A stretch of 64,000 bases of DNA from Celeribacter baekdonensis (GCF_003047105.1 NZ_CP028475.1:2852001-2916000), one strand, 5' to 3'; positions 53,489-63,928 are shown, counted from the first letter of the stretch. Numbers and translations are program-made. Notes: generated by a model from the letters alone, not told the origin.

Positions 53489-56036
53489 TGACGATGCGGC
53501 CCGGGACAACGATGAGTTTCTTAGGCACCCCACCATCGAGCGCCTTTTTCACAGCATCGTTTTCCAAGACCAGCTTTTCAACCTCTTCTTTCGGCATATC
53601 TTTCGGAACGGTGATTTCATCGCGCCGTTTGCCGTTGATCTGGATCGGAAGGGTCACGTTGTCCTCGACCAACATCGCCTCATCGGGGATCGGCCAAGGG
53701 GCTTTGGTCACCAAGCCTTCGCCACCCAAAAGCGCCCACATTTCCTCGGACACATGCGGCGTCATCGGCGACATGAGTTGAGCCAGAGTTTTCAGCGCAA
53801 AGCGTTTTGCCTCGCGGCCTGCCTTGGATTTGGCGATGGTGTTGGTGAAGCCATAGAGTTTGGCGATGGAGGCGTTAAAGCCAAAGGACTCAACGCCTTG
53901 GGTGACCTCCAACATGGCTTTATGTGCGCTTCGGATCAGATCCTCGTCGCCTTGGCCCTGTTCCGGTGTTTCATCCAATTCCGCCGCCAAACGATAGACC
54001 CGCGCGAGGTGTTTGGAGGAGGCCTCTGCCCCCGAGGCGGTCCATTCGACGTCCCGTTCGGGCGGACTATCGGACAGGACAAACCACCGTGCCGTATCGG
54101 CCCCATATTGCTTGATGATCTCGACCGGATCGACCACGTTGTTTTTCGATTTCGACATTTTGGCCGAAGGGATCACGTTGATCCGTTCGCCTGTCTCTTT
54201 GACAAACACGCCACCATCACGTTCCTCGACCTCTTCGGGATAGTGATAGATCGTGCGATCATGCGCGCCTTTGCGTTCGGCATTTTCGTAGATCGCATGG
54301 GTCACCATGCCTTGGGTGAACAGCGCGTTGAACGGCTCGCGGGATTTGTCCGGCAGGTGCCCGGTCTCGTTCATCGCGCGGGCGAAAAACCGCGAATACA
54401 AAAGGTGCAAAATCGCATGTTCAATGCCGCCGATATATTGATCGACGTTCATCCAATAGTCGGCATCCTCGGCCACAGTCGGGGTAGTGGCGCGTGGCGC
54501 GGTAAAGCGGGCGTAATACCATGAGCTGTCGACAAACGTGTCCATCGTGTCAGTCTCGCGCAACGCATCGGCGCCGCATGTCGGACAGGTACAGTTGCGC
54601 CATGTTGGATGACGATCCAGCGGATTGCCCGGTTTGTCAAAAGTGACATCGTCGGGCAGCTCAATCGGCAGGTTCTCTTTTTTCTCCGGCACAACACCGC
54701 AGGACTCGCAATGCACGACGGGGATTGGACAGCCCCAATAGCGTTGCCGCGACAGGCCCCAATCGCGCAGGCGGTATTTGGTCACGCCATGACCGACGCC
54801 ATTGGATTCACAGAACGCGATGGCTGAGTTCACGCCGTCGTCGCCGGTTTGAACTTCATCGCCCGCAAAGCCGCGCAGATAGCGCACGGTATCGGATTTC
54901 AGCGGTGTGTAGGCCTCTGACGTGTTCAACGCGCCTTTGGTCGGTTCAAACACATAATGGATCGGCAGGTCGTATTTGGTGGCAAATTCAAAGTCGCGTT
55001 GATCATGCGCCGGACAGCCAAAAATTGCGCCTGTGCCGTAATCCATCAAGATGAAATTGGCGATATAGACCGGCAATTCCACCGAGGTATCAAACGGGTG
55101 GCGCACAGTGAGGCCCGTGTTCAGGCCAAGCTTCTCGGCCGTCTCAATCGCCTCTTCGGTGGTGCCACCTTTGCGGCACTCTTCGCAAAACGCGGCAATG
55201 TCCGGGTTGCTGTCGGAGAGATGTTTCGCCAGCGGATGATCGGCCGAAATGCCGACGAAGGACGCACCCAGCAACGTGTCGGGGCGGGTGGTGTAAACCT
55301 CGATGCGATCATGATGGTCCGGGCCATCCACCAACGAGAAGGCAAATTGCAGACCGCGCGATTTGCCGATCCAGTTTTTCTGCATGGTTTTGACCTTGTC
55401 CGGCCACTGATCCAGATGATCAATCGCCTGTAACAAGTCTTCGGAATAATCGGAGATTTTAAAGAACCACTGGGTCAATTCACGCCGCTCAACCAACGCA
55501 CCAGAGCGCCAGCCGCGCCCATCTTCGACCTGTTCATTGGCCAGAACAGTCATATCCACCGGGTCCCAATTGACCACGGCGTTTTTGCGGTAAACCAGAC
55601 CCTTGGCCAGCATGTCGATGAACATCGCCTGTTGTTGGCCGTAATATTCCGGGTCACAGGTGGCAAACATCCGGGTCCAGTCGATTGAGAGGCCCAGAGG
55701 TTTCATTTGATCGACCATCGTATCGATATTGGCGTAGGTCCATGTTTTCGGATGCCCGCCGGACGCCATCGCGGCATTTTCCGCCGGCATGCCAAAGGCG
55801 TCAAACCCCATCGGGTGCAACACATTGTGCCCAGTCGAGGATTTGTACCGCGCCACAACATCGCCCATCGTGTAATTGCGCACATGGCCGATGTGAATGC
55901 GACCCGACGGATAGGGGAACATCTCAAGCACATAGTATTTCGGCCGGGTCTCATCGCGCTTGGCGAGAAACACCTCGGCCTCATCCCAGGCCTGTTGCCA
56001 TTTCGGTTCGATCTCACTTGGCGCGTAACGGCTCAT
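53475..56036 (-). CDS. leuS: Leucyl-tRNA synthetase
   Basis: An 853-residue class I synthetase with [13 protein letters not shown] (HIGH motif, about 42-54) and AKMSKSKNN (KMSKS). The editing domain (about 225-415) has [18 protein letters not shown] precedes ATG 56036; a longer reading is not conserved. First gene of leuS-lptE-holA. Confidence 0.97.
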   Translation of the reverse strand: MSRYAPSEIEPKWQQAWDEAEVFLAKRDETRPKYYVLEMFPYPSGRIHIGHVRNYTMGDVVARYKSSTGHNVLHPMGFDAFGMPAENAAMASGGHPKTWTYANIDTMVDQMKPLGLSIDWTRMFATCDPEYYGQQQAMFIDMLAKGLVYRKNAVVNWDPVDMTVLANEQVEDGRGWRSGALVERRELTQWFFKISDYSEDLLQAIDHLDQWPDKVKTMQKNWIGKSRGLQFAFSLVDGPDHHDRIEVYTTRPDTLLGASFVGISADHPLAKHLSDSNPDIAAFCEECRKGGTTEEAIETAEKLGLNTGLTVRHPFDTSVELPVYIANFILMDYGTGAIFGCPAHDQRDFEFATKYDLPIHYVFEPTKGALNTSEAYTPLKSDTVRYLRGFAGDEVQTGDDGVNSAIAFCESNGVGHGVTKYRLRDWGLSRQRYWGCPIPVVHCESCGVVPEKKENLPIELPDDVTFDKPGNPLDRHPTWRNCTCPTCGADALRETDTMDTFVDSSWYYARFTAPRATTPTVAEDADYWMNVDQYIGGIEHAILHLLYSRFFARAMNETGHLPDKSREPFNALFTQGMVTHAIYENAERKGAHDRTIYHYPEEVEERDGGVFVKETGERINVIPSAKMSKSKNNVVDPVEIIKQYGADTARWFVLSDSPPERDVEWTASGAEASSKHLARVYRLAAELDETPEQGQGDEDLIRSAHKAMLEVTQGVESFGFNASIAKLYGFTNTIAKSKAGREAKRFALKTLAQLMSPMTPHVSEEMWALLGGEGLVTKAPWPIPDEAMLVEDNVTLPIQINGKRRDEITVPKDMPKEEVEKLVLENDAVKKALDGGVPKKLIVVPGRIVNVVV

Positions 56037-56183
56037 GCGGGTGTCCTTTGGATGGTCAGTCAAACGCCGAGCCCCGAGGCCCGGCGTGGTCGCAAACGTC
56101 ATAAAACGTTGGTGGCTTGGGGTCCAGAGGCGATCAAATCACACGGACCAGCAACATGGCCCTGCAACATGGACCTGTGTCGG

Positions 56184-56765
56184 TCATTTACCCGAACGCA
56201 ACTGACGTGCGCGGGTCAGAATGGCGTCTTCGACGGCGTGAATGGTCTCTTGGCTGACCGCACCGCCTTTGGTGTAGAGCGAAATGTTCAGCGTGCGCGC
56301 ATCCAGCGCCGGATCGGTGACATGGATCACCGCACGATAAGCGCGGCCACCGCCCGGAGGGGTGCCATAGCCGGTGATGATCACGCCGGTGAACGGATCG
56401 GCCTCTTGCACGGGCAAAAAGGACAAGACGTCCAAAGCGGCGTTCCAGATGTATTTGTTGACCTGAACTTTGTCCTCAACCGAGCCGCGCCCGCCGCCAA
56501 AAATGGTGCGGCGTTTCGATTGTTCGATGACAATGGTCTCGCCGTTGGGAATCTCGACAACTTGACCTGTAGATTTGCTGTCGATGACCTCTCCAGCATC
56601 CGCGCCGGTCTCAGATGTGGTCACTTTCGGCCCGCCCGAAAACGGGCCTGATCCGATGGAGCCCGCGCTGCCACCCAGAGAGCCAAAGCTGTCAAACCCG
56701 CCACAGCCCGCAAGCGTTAGGGTTAGGGCACAGGCGGTGGTCAAAACAAAGGTACGGCGAAACAT
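56184..56765 (-). CDS. DUF3576 family lipoprotein
   Basis: A 193-residue lipoprotein (lipobox LAGC, Cys about 21) with a Gly/Ser-rich stretch after it and a DUF3576 domain (VNKYIWNAALDVLSFLPVQEADPFTGVIITGYGTPPG). It lies 147 bp upstream of leuS and may be transcribed with it. Outer-membrane or periplasmic role likely; function unknown. Confidence 0.87.
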   Translation of the reverse strand: MFRRTFVLTTACALTLTLAGCGGFDSFGSLGGSAGSIGSGPFSGGPKVTTSETGADAGEVIDSKSTGQVVEIPNGETIVIEQSKRRTIFGGGRGSVEDKVQVNKYIWNAALDVLSFLPVQEADPFTGVIITGYGTPPGGGRAYRAVIHVTDPALDARTLNISLYTKGGAVSQETIHAVEDAILTRARQLRSGK

Positions 56766-56860
56766 CAAAGGCTCCCTCTTAAGGTATCGCGGCAACCGTA
56801 TCGTTCGCCGGGAAAAGGAACAAGGCCTTCAATGCGCAAAAGCGATGAGGCAAAAGGAAA

Positions 56861-56882
56861 GGGCCGCCCCAAAGGGCGGCCC
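56861..56882 (-). terminator. Rho-independent terminator of the porin gene
   Basis: A 9-bp stem GGGCCGCCC/GGGCGGCCC with a 4-base loop; on the minus strand it is followed by TTTCCTTTT. It lies 28 bp after the porin stop codon. Confidence 0.85.
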
Positions 56883-56910
56883 TCAATTGATCTTCTAGAC
56901 TTCTAAGAAA

Positions 56911-57987
56911 TTAGAAGGAGAAGGACAGAGCCAAGGTGGCGCCGGATTTCAGCTCGTAGCCGCCGAGACCGGTGTCGATGTCGTCGGTCATAGCTGCTGC
57001 TGCGTTGTTCGCATCAGCGTAGGAAGCGAGGAAGGATGCGCCGCCGCCGAGGTCATATTCAGCAACGATGTAAGATGCATAGTCGTCGTCGGATACGGAG
57101 TCACCGTCGATGTAACCAGCAGTCACAACCAGACCGTTGCCCAAGTCGTATGCGCCTTCAACAGCGTACTCAGCTTCGCCGAGGAACTCTTCGTTGTAGT
57201 AAGCAGCGAGAGTGATCGGGCCGTCGGAGTATTCAGCGGATACGCCGTATGCTTCTTCGGAGTCAACGGATGCGAAGTACGCACCGAGGGTCACCGGGCC
57301 AACCGGGTAGGAAACGTCGATACCGTAGCCGGTTTCGTCAAAGTAATCCATGACGGAGAAGTTGAATTCAGCGCCGCCCAAGGTGGTGCCGAGGTTCACA
57401 ACGGTCATTTCCAGAGCGTCGTCGTAGAACAGGCCAGCGTCAACCATGCCGAATTCAGCGCCGAGGTAGAGCTGTGCGTAGTCCAGGTCACCGTCGTTGG
57501 TGCCTTCGCCAGCAGTATCGTTCGTTACGATATAGGAAACTGCGCCTTTGACCATGCCGAAGGAGCCTTCAACGAGGATACCAGCAGCGGTGTCTGCGTA
57601 GTCAGCAGCTTCATCGAACGGTGCGAAGAAGTCGTTGTCGTACAGAGCGGACACGCCGGAGAAGGAGGCGTATGCAGTGTCAACGTCGCCGAAGGACAGG
57701 GAGAACGTGTCGTTGGACAGTTTCAGAACCCAGTCAGAGGAGTCGACAGTACCCATGGAGTATGTGGTGTCTGTGGTGCTCTCGAGGTCGATGTCGAGCG
57801 AAGCAGAAGCGGTCCAGCCGTTGTTCAGCTCTTGGGAGAGGTTCACGGTGAGACCAGCGTCGTAGTATACGCCGTCGTTCCAGTCGTCGTTGTAGCCGAT
57901 TTCTGCGTCACCAGACCAGGTGACTTCAGCGGAAGCGGCGCCTGCAAGCAGGACGATCGCTGCGGAGGAGAGAAGAATCTTTTTCAT
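56911..57987 (-). CDS. Outer-membrane porin
   Basis: A 358-residue porin of the Gram-negative (Rhodobacter-type) general porin family. Signal peptide 1-20 (SSAAIVLLAGAASA before EVTWSG), very acidic loops, many Asp/Gly/Tyr, and a C-terminal TLALSFSF strand needed for barrel assembly. Codon use is strongly biased (GTC, GAC, TAC rich), as in highly expressed genes. Forms a trimeric pore for small solutes. Confidence 0.92.
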   Translation of the reverse strand: MKKILLSSAAIVLLAGAASAEVTWSGDAEIGYNDDWNDGVYYDAGLTVNLSQELNNGWTASASLDIDLESTTDTTYSMGTVDSSDWVLKLSNDTFSLSFGDVDTAYASFSGVSALYDNDFFAPFDEAADYADTAAGILVEGSFGMVKGAVSYIVTNDTAGEGTNDGDLDYAQLYLGAEFGMVDAGLFYDDALEMTVVNLGTTLGGAEFNFSVMDYFDETGYGIDVSYPVGPVTLGAYFASVDSEEAYGVSAEYSDGPITLAAYYNEEFLGEAEYAVEGAYDLGNGLVVTAGYIDGDSVSDDDYASYIVAEYDLGGGASFLASYADANNAAAAMTDDIDTGLGGYELKSGATLALSFSF

Positions 57988-58048
57988 TTTTTGCCCTCGT
58001 GGAATTTTTGAGTATCAGGCATGCCGGCTAACCCGACACATGGGCATT

Positions 58049-58077
58049 GAAATGCGCCGAGATGGGTTTTGGGTCAA
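58049..58077 (-). promoter_or_regulatory. Possible porin promoter
   Basis: On the minus strand TTGACC (58077-58072) and CATTTC (58054-58049) are 17 bp apart, about 60-90 bp upstream of the porin start. The -35 is good, the -10 is poor, so this is a weak call. Confidence 0.3.
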
Positions 58078-58206
58078 GCAAACGCGCTCTTCGGCGATAA
58101 GCTCTCCCAAAAATGATGCAACTTCGCCACACACCTGTTGCATGGGGGGGGAGACCCGCCTTATGAAATCCAATGAGAGTAGTTGGTTACGCCGAAAGGG
58201 GCAGAT

Positions 58207-58863
58207 ATGGGATTGGCCGAAATCAAACAGCGGATTGTAGACGAAGCCATGCGCTGTGGGCGAAATCCGAAGGATGTGTGTCTGATTGCTGTGTCAAAAG
58301 TCCAGCCGGACGAACGAGTCGCAGCCGTGTTGGAGCAGGGGCATCGGGTCTTTGGGGAAAACAAGGTCCAGGAGGCGGCGGGAAAATGGCCGGGCTTTAA
58401 GGAGCGCTTTGCGGGTGTTGAGTTGCATCTGATTGGTCCGCTGCAAACCAACAAAGCGCGGCAAGCGATGGAGTTGTTTGATGTGATCCACACCTTGGAT
58501 CGCCCGAAATTGGCCAAAACCATTGCGCGTTTGGCAGAGGAGATCGGCACCTGCCCGCGTCTTTATATACAGGTGAACACAGGGGCCGAGCCGCAAAAGG
58601 CGGGTGTGCTGCCCGAAGAGGCCGATGCGTTTATCAAAGAGTGTCGCGATCTGGGTCTGTCGATCGAGGGGCTGATGTGCATCCCGCCCGCCGATGAGGA
58701 ACCGTCTTTGAACTTTGCTCTGCTGGCCAAAATTGCCAAGCGCAACGGCATCAAAGGTCTGTCCATGGGCATGTCTGGGGATTTTGAAACCGCGATTGCC
58801 CAAGGCGCGACGCATGTGCGGGTTGGCTCCGCGATTTTTGGCGCGCGGGCCTATGAGGTCTGA
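58207..58863 (+). CDS. YggS-family PLP homeostasis protein
   Basis: A 218-residue PLP-binding protein. VSKVQPDE (Lys about 32) is the PLP lysine, GENKVQEA, HLIGPLQTNKAR and SMGMSGDFETAIAQGATHVRVGSAIFGAR are the YggS/PLPBP signature. It buffers pyridoxal phosphate in the cell. ATG 58207 follows AAGGGG. Confidence 0.93.
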   Translation: MGLAEIKQRIVDEAMRCGRNPKDVCLIAVSKVQPDERVAAVLEQGHRVFGENKVQEAAGKWPGFKERFAGVELHLIGPLQTNKARQAMELFDVIHTLDRPKLAKTIARLAEEIGTCPRLYIQVNTGAEPQKAGVLPEEADAFIKECRDLGLSIEGLMCIPPADEEPSLNFALLAKIAKRNGIKGLSMGMSGDFETAIAQGATHVRVGSAIFGARAYEV

Positions 58864-58898
58864 TTTCTTGAGTATTTAGGCTGCAATGAAGGCAGGGC

Positions 58899-59393
58899 TT
58901 AGCGCACGATCAGTCGGGTCGCGGGGGTGATCCGCTCTGCGATCCATTTGAGGTGATCGGCACGAAACGCCACGCAGCCCTCGGTTGGGTGGCGCTGTTT
59001 GCGCCAGCGATGGATGAAAATCGCGGAGCCTTTGCCGGGGGTTGCATTCGGCCAATTCCAGTCTGTGGTGAGCACCAGATCATACAAACGATCGCCTCGG
59101 CGCATCTTTTCGTGGCTGGCATGAAATGGCGCGCGCACCAAATGATTGTAGTCGGGGTGATCCGTGGCATCGCACCACAAGTCGCCCCCGCGGATTTTGG
59201 TGCCATTCAGTGCGGGCACCCGGTCCGCTCTATAATAGAGATTTGCGATCTCATGTATGCCAATCGGCGTGCCGCCATCGCCTTCGCGCTTGGTCGCAAC
59301 GATGCCGCCTTTGCCGATGGAACAGGGGAACCGTCGCCCCATGAAGCGCGCGCCCCAGCGGGTCACAACAAGATCCTGCGGCGTGATCGTCAT
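58899..59393 (-). CDS. L,D-transpeptidase (YkuD) family protein
   Basis: A 164-residue protein with the YkuD active-site motif IFIHRWRKQRHPTEGCVAF, containing the His and the nucleophile Cys (about 141). No signal peptide is evident, and the start overlaps the ribA stop by 4 bp, so it may stay in the cytoplasm or be exported by another route. Related proteins cross-link peptidoglycan or attach proteins to it. Its lack of a leader is odd for this role. Confidence 0.85.
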   Translation of the reverse strand: MTITPQDLVVTRWGARFMGRRFPCSIGKGGIVATKREGDGGTPIGIHEIANLYYRADRVPALNGTKIRGGDLWCDATDHPDYNHLVRAPFHASHEKMRRGDRLYDLVLTTDWNWPNATPGKGSAIFIHRWRKQRHPTEGCVAFRADHLKWIAERITPATRLIVR

Positions 59394-60478
59394 AATAAAT
59401 GCCCGGATTTTTTCGCCTTGGTGGCCAAATAGGCGGTGTTGAACCGGTTTTCACCCACCCGAAGCGGCACGCGTTCGGTCACGGTGATCCCCTGTTCCTC
59501 CATGCGCGCGACCTTGGCGGGGTTGTTGGTCAAAAGGCGAACGGTGGAAAATCCCATCTCTTTGAGGATCGCGGCGCCAATGCGGAAATCGCGTTCATCA
59601 TCTTCAAAACCAAGCCGGTGGTTGGCCTGTACCGTGTCAAATCCTTGGTCCTGTAATGAATAGGCGCGCATTTTGTTGGCGTGACCAATGCCGCGACCCT
59701 CTTGGTTGAGATAAAGCAACACACCCGCGCCGACGTCGCCCATTTGCGCCAAGGCCGTGTTCAACTGAGGTCCGCAATCGCATTTGAGCGACCCAAACAG
59801 ATCGCCGGTGAAACAGGCCGAATGCAGCCGCGCCAAAACGGGCTGGTCGCGATCCGGGCGGCCGATTTCGACGGCAAAATGTTCCTCGCCGCCATCATCG
59901 GGGCGAAACACATGCACATGCCCGGCCTCTGAGGCGACCAGCGGAACGCGGGCATGAACCACGTCATGCAGGGGCGCAAGATCGGCCATAAACGGCATGG
60001 CTTGGTCCACCGGGATCACCGTCAGGCCGTTCTGTGCCGCGAGCTCCAGGGCATTTTCGACCTCGACCAAGATCGCTGCGGGCAAGAGGCGCGCCGACTT
60101 GGACAAAGCAATCGCGGCGCGCGCCGCCGTTGCATCCCCGCCGCGTGCCGATTGAAACGGGCCTTTCATCGGGTGGGTCAAGTCATCAGCGGGGTCTGCG
60201 ACCGCTTCGATCCACGTCACATCTACATCTTTTGGCAAGATCAGCCGCGCCAGATCACCATCGTAAGCGCGCGCATTTAATGTTTCAGCTCGCCGTGCCG
60301 TGATCGCCAAATGCGCCGCGCCAAGTGAGGCGAGATCCGCCAGCCGCGCAACCGAGACCCCTTCGGCGGCCACGGCAAGCGCGGCACCGGAGACGGTTTG
60401 CAAGGCCACAGGGACACCCATTCGCAAATCCGCGCGGGCGCGGGCGACACGTTCGGCAAGAGAGGGCGCTAGGCTCAT
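59390..60478 (-). CDS. ribA: GTP cyclohydrolase II
   Basis: A 362-residue enzyme for the first step of riboflavin synthesis. The zinc site is CFTGDLFGSLKCDC (C-x10-C-x-C), followed by LNQEGRGIGHANKMRAYSLQDQGFDT with the catalytic Arg/Tyr region. The N-terminal 150 residues are a diverged region in the place of DHBP synthase and show none of its active-site motifs, a form found in Rhodobacterales. ATG 60478 is used; ATG 60511 is possible. Divergent from cenR. Confidence 0.92.
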   Translation of the reverse strand: MSLAPSLAERVARARADLRMGVPVALQTVSGAALAVAAEGVSVARLADLASLGAAHLAITARRAETLNARAYDGDLARLILPKDVDVTWIEAVADPADDLTHPMKGPFQSARGGDATAARAAIALSKSARLLPAAILVEVENALELAAQNGLTVIPVDQAMPFMADLAPLHDVVHARVPLVASEAGHVHVFRPDDGGEEHFAVEIGRPDRDQPVLARLHSACFTGDLFGSLKCDCGPQLNTALAQMGDVGAGVLLYLNQEGRGIGHANKMRAYSLQDQGFDTVQANHRLGFEDDERDFRIGAAILKEMGFSTVRLLTNNPAKVARMEEQGITVTERVPLRVGENRFNTAYLATKAKKSGHLL

Positions 60479-60647
60479 TGGGGCAATCCGCAGTGATTTC
60501 AGACCCTTCATGTAGCGATCTTTGACATAAAGTGAAACATTTCCGGTGAATTTGACACGCTTGCGTGAGCACAGTGTTGCAAATCTTGTCGAAGCGGACC
60601 TGTGAGCGCACATCACAATCAAGACACAAACAAAGGAGGTCACTGTG

Positions 60648-61334
60648 ATGGCCACTCTCAAGAAGATTCTGCTCGTTGATGATGATGATGATCTGCGCGA
60701 AGCGCTGAGCGAACAGCTTGTCATGACCGAAGATTTCGATGTGTTCGAAGCCGACAGTGGCGCCTCTGCCGTCGAGCGCGCGAAAGAAGGCCATTATGAC
60801 CTGATCATGTTGGATGTTGGCTTGCCGGACACGGATGGGCGCGAGCTGTGCAAGCGCCTGCGTAAATCCGGTGTGAAAGCGCCGATCCTGATGCTCACCG
60901 GCCATGACACCGATGCCGACACCATTCTGGGTCTTGATTCCGGTGCCAATGACTATGTGACCAAGCCGTTCAAATTCCCGGTGCTTTTGGCCCGTATCCG
61001 CGCCCAATTGCGCACCCATGAACAATCGGAGGCAGCTGTGTTTCAGCTTGGGCCATATACGTTCAAGCCGGCGCAAAAGATGCTTGTCACCGAAGACGAC
61101 AAGAAAATCCGTCTGACGGAAAAAGAGACCAATATCCTCAAGTTCCTCTACCGCGCCACCGAAGGCGTTGTTGCCCGCGATGTGCTGTTGCATGAGGTTT
61201 GGGGCTATAATGCCGGGGTGACCACGCACACTTTGGAAACCCACATCTATCGCCTGCGTCAGAAAATCGAACCCGATCCCTCGAATGCGCGGTTGTTGGT
61301 GACCGAATCCGGTGGCTATCGCTTGGCGTCCTGA
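60648..61334 (+). CDS. cenR: CenR-type response regulator
   Basis: A 228-residue OmpR-class regulator: receiver domain with the acidic cluster VDDDDDLRE, phosphoacceptor Asp56 (LIMLDVGLPD) and Lys near 106, then a winged helix ending TTHTLETHIYRLRQKIEPDP...ESGGYRLAS. The GHDTDADTILGLDSGANDYVTKPFKF stretch is very close to CenR, an essential envelope regulator in Caulobacter and Brucella. A very strong AAAGGAGG site precedes it, with GTG and ATG starts adjacent. The partner kinase is not in the window. Confidence 0.88.
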   Translation: MATLKKILLVDDDDDLREALSEQLVMTEDFDVFEADSGASAVERAKEGHYDLIMLDVGLPDTDGRELCKRLRKSGVKAPILMLTGHDTDADTILGLDSGANDYVTKPFKFPVLLARIRAQLRTHEQSEAAVFQLGPYTFKPAQKMLVTEDDKKIRLTEKETNILKFLYRATEGVVARDVLLHEVWGYNAGVTTHTLETHIYRLRQKIEPDPSNARLLVTESGGYRLAS

Positions 61335-61406
61335 CACGACGGAGCGAAAGCCCTAGCTCAAGCCCTCCGCGCATCGGGGATCGGATGCGCATTCCCTCGT
61401 CCCTCT

Positions 61407-61437
61407 GGCCCGGCTGATCTCAGTCGGGCCTCTTTTT
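61407..61437 (+). terminator. Rho-independent terminator of cenR
   Basis: An 11-bp stem (arms 61407-61417 and 61420-61430, one G-T pair, tight loop) followed by TCTTTTT. It lies about 70 bp after the cenR stop. Confidence 0.85.
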
Positions 61438-61506
61438 GCACGTCTTTCGGGTGGCGTCCGGCGGTTCTGCGCTTTAGCTTTGGCCAAACCCAACGAGGAC
61501 CCCGAT

Positions 61507-62295
61507 ATGCCCTTTACCCTTGCCACTTGGAACATCAACTCCGTTCGCCTGCGCGAGCCCATCGTGTGTAAACTTCTGGAAGAGGAAGCACCCGATGTGC
61601 TCTGCCTGCAAGAATGCAAATCCCCGGTTGATAAAATCCCGATGGATCAGTTTCGCGCCCTTGGGTACACCCACATGGTTGCGCGCGGGCAAAAGGGCTA
61701 TAACGGTGTGGCGATCCTCTCGAAGTTGCCGCTTGTCGATGCGGGGGGCGAGGATTACGCCAGCTTGGGCCATGCCCGTCATGTTGCCGCCACGTTGGAA
61801 AACGGTGTGACGATCCACAATTTCTATGTGCCTGCCGGGGGCGATGTGCCGGACCGGGAGGTCAACGAGAAATTTGGGCAAAAGCTCGATTACCTCACCG
61901 AGATGCGAGACGCGTTTCACGCCAATCGCCCGGAAAAATCCATCCTTGTTGGTGATTTGAACATCGCGCCGCGCGAGGATGATGTGTGGAACCACAAGAG
62001 TCTGTTGAAAATCGTGTCGCACACGCCGATTGAGGTCGAGCATCTGGCTGAAACTCAAGAGGCTGGCAAGTGGGTCGACATCACCCGCCAAGATATTCCC
62101 GAGGGTCTTTTGTATAGCTGGTGGTCGTATCGGGCCAAAGATTGGGACGAAGCCGACAAGGGTCGTCGTTTGGATCACGTCTGGGCCACGTCGGATATTT
62201 CCAACGCCGGGCATGGGTCGCGGGTGCTGCGCGCCGCGCGGGGATGGGAGAAACCATCGGATCATGCGCCCGTATTCGCCACCTTCGACCTTTAA
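61507..62295 (+). CDS. xthA: Exodeoxyribonuclease III
   Basis: A 262-residue AP endonuclease/exonuclease of the EEP family: LATWNINSVRLR (about 5-16), LCLQECKS (Glu metal ligand), GDLNIAP and the C-terminal RLDHVWATSD...SDHAPVFATFDL are all present. Repairs abasic sites. ATG 61507 follows GAGGA. Confidence 0.95.
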   Translation: MPFTLATWNINSVRLREPIVCKLLEEEAPDVLCLQECKSPVDKIPMDQFRALGYTHMVARGQKGYNGVAILSKLPLVDAGGEDYASLGHARHVAATLENGVTIHNFYVPAGGDVPDREVNEKFGQKLDYLTEMRDAFHANRPEKSILVGDLNIAPREDDVWNHKSLLKIVSHTPIEVEHLAETQEAGKWVDITRQDIPEGLLYSWWSYRAKDWDEADKGRRLDHVWATSDISNAGHGSRVLRAARGWEKPSDHAPVFATFDL

Positions 62296-62348
62296 TTTTC
62301 GACGCACAGCGCGCATATAGGGCCAAGCAAGCAGATAAGGGAGACCAC

Positions 62349-63266
62349 ATGATGGACCTGGGTCTAACAAACACCACCGCGACTGCCCCGGATGCGGGCG
62401 CCTATGTCAAAGACGTCACAGAGGCCGATTTCATGGCCGAGGTGATCGACGCCTCGCAAGAGGTCCCTGTGATCGTGGATTTTTGGGCACCTTGGTGTGG
62501 CCCGTGCAAAACGCTTGGTCCGGCTTTGGAAGCGGCTGTGAACGCCGCCGGGGGCAAGGTCAAAATGGCCAAGGTCAACGTCGATGAAAACCAAATGATC
62601 GCAGGCCAGATGCGGGTGCAATCCATTCCTACCGTCTACGCCTTTTTCAAAGGCCAGCCGGTAGATGGCTTTCAAGGCGCGTTGCCCCCCTCGCAAATTG
62701 CCGAATTTGTCAAAAAGACCGCTGATCTTGCGGGGGATGGTGGGCTGGCCGAGGCTGTGGCTGCCGCAGATGAGATGTTTGATCTCGGTGAGATTGACGA
62801 TGCGGCGCAAACCTATGCGGCCATTCTTGAAGAAGATCCAAACCTTGCTGCCGCCTTCGCGGGTCTCGCCAAATGTCATATCGCCAAAGGCGAGATTGAT
62901 GAGGCCGAAGCGGTGCTGAACGGGGTGCCCGCAGATGTCGCTCACACGGCTGCGATCGAAGGTGTCCACGCCCAAATCGCACTGGCGCGTGAGGCCGAAA
63001 ATGCGGGCCCCGTTGCCGAATTGACCGCCAAGGTCGAGGCCGATCCCTCGGATATGCAGGCGCGTTTGGACCTCGCCGTTGCTTTGCACGCCAATGGTCA
63101 AATCGAAGAGTCAGTTGAAACATTGCTGGCCGCGTTCAAATTGGATCGCGACTGGAACGAGGGCGCGATCAAAGAACAATTGTTCAAGGTTTTCGACAGT
63201 CTCAAGCCAAACGATCCTATTGTTTTGGCCGGGCGTCGTAAATTGTCCTCGATCATATTTGCCTGA
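62349..63266 (+). CDS. Thioredoxin with TPR domain (CnoX/YbbN type)
   Basis: A 305-residue protein with a thioredoxin domain (residues 20-130, active site WCGPC, Cys50/Cys53) followed by tetratricopeptide-like repeats (about 145-300). This is the build of CnoX, a chaperone-like holdase that passes substrates to GroEL, although E. coli CnoX has lost one active Cys and here both remain. Two adjacent ATG codons are possible starts. Confidence 0.9.
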   Translation: MMDLGLTNTTATAPDAGAYVKDVTEADFMAEVIDASQEVPVIVDFWAPWCGPCKTLGPALEAAVNAAGGKVKMAKVNVDENQMIAGQMRVQSIPTVYAFFKGQPVDGFQGALPPSQIAEFVKKTADLAGDGGLAEAVAAADEMFDLGEIDDAAQTYAAILEEDPNLAAAFAGLAKCHIAKGEIDEAEAVLNGVPADVAHTAAIEGVHAQIALAREAENAGPVAELTAKVEADPSDMQARLDLAVALHANGQIEESVETLLAAFKLDRDWNEGAIKEQLFKVFDSLKPNDPIVLAGRRKLSSIIFA

Positions 63267-63292
63267 TCGGTTCGGTGCTCTAAGTTAGAGCC

Positions 63293-63928
63293 ATGATAAC
63301 AGCCGCCGATCTTCCAAAAACCATTGCGATTTTCCCGCTGACCGGGGCGCTTTTGCTGCCTCGGTCAAAGTTGCCTCTGCATATTTTTGAGCCGCGGTAT
63401 TTGCAGATGATCGAAGATTGCATGAAAACCCCGACCCGCTTGATCGGTATGGTCCAGCCCCGCAGTGGGGCAGGGGAGGGCAAACTCAATTCCATTGGTT
63501 GTGCTGGCCGCCTCACCGGGTTTTCCGAAACCGAAGATGGTCGCTATATGATCACCCTGTCCGGCATCTCGCGCTTTCGGTTGGGTCAAGAGAGCACTGG
63601 GTTTTCGCCCTACCGTAAATTCGACGTTCATTGGGTGGATTTTGCCGCCGATCTAGGGCCTGCCGAACATGATCCCTGTCTGGATCGTCGGCATTTTATC
63701 TCGCTGCTGCGTCGGTATTTTGACGAAGAGGACCTGCGCACCGATTGGGAGAATCTGGGCCGTGCCGAAGACGAATTGTTGATCAATTCCCTGTCCATGC
63801 TCTGTCCCTTTGGCTGTGAGGACAAACAGGCGCTTTTAGAGGCGCCGTCTCTTTCCACCCGGCGTGAAACTCTGATAACGTTGATCGAATTCGCTCTCAG
63901 AGGCGGCAACAACGAGGAGATGATGTAA
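63293..63928 (+). CDS. Lon-N (LON substrate-binding) domain protein
   Basis: A 211-residue protein made of a LON N-terminal domain only (LPKTIAIFPLTGALLLPRSKLPLHIFEPRYLQMIEDCM), without ATPase or protease parts. Such proteins are common in alphaproteobacteria, role unknown. It overlaps the next gene by one base. Confidence 0.9.
   Translation: MITAADLPKTIAIFPLTGALLLPRSKLPLHIFEPRYLQMIEDCMKTPTRLIGMVQPRSGAGEGKLNSIGCAGRLTGFSETEDGRYMITLSGISRFRLGQESTGFSPYRKFDVHWVDFAADLGPAEHDPCLDRRHFISLLRRYFDEEDLRTDWENLGRAEDELLINSLSMLCPFGCEDKQALLEAPSLSTRRETLITLIEFALRGGNNEEMM

Noticed and set aside
53448..54524. 358-codon open frame opposite leuS
   Set aside because: leuS has all synthetase motifs; the opposite frame shows only low-complexity residues.
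56151..56172. Direct repeat GCAACATGG twice upstream of leuS
   Set aside because: Nine bases repeated twice is too little to call an element.
60552..60580. Promoter for cenR with a perfect TTGACA
   Set aside because: The -35 at 60552-60557 is perfect, but no acceptable -10 lies 16-18 bp downstream, so I did not list it.
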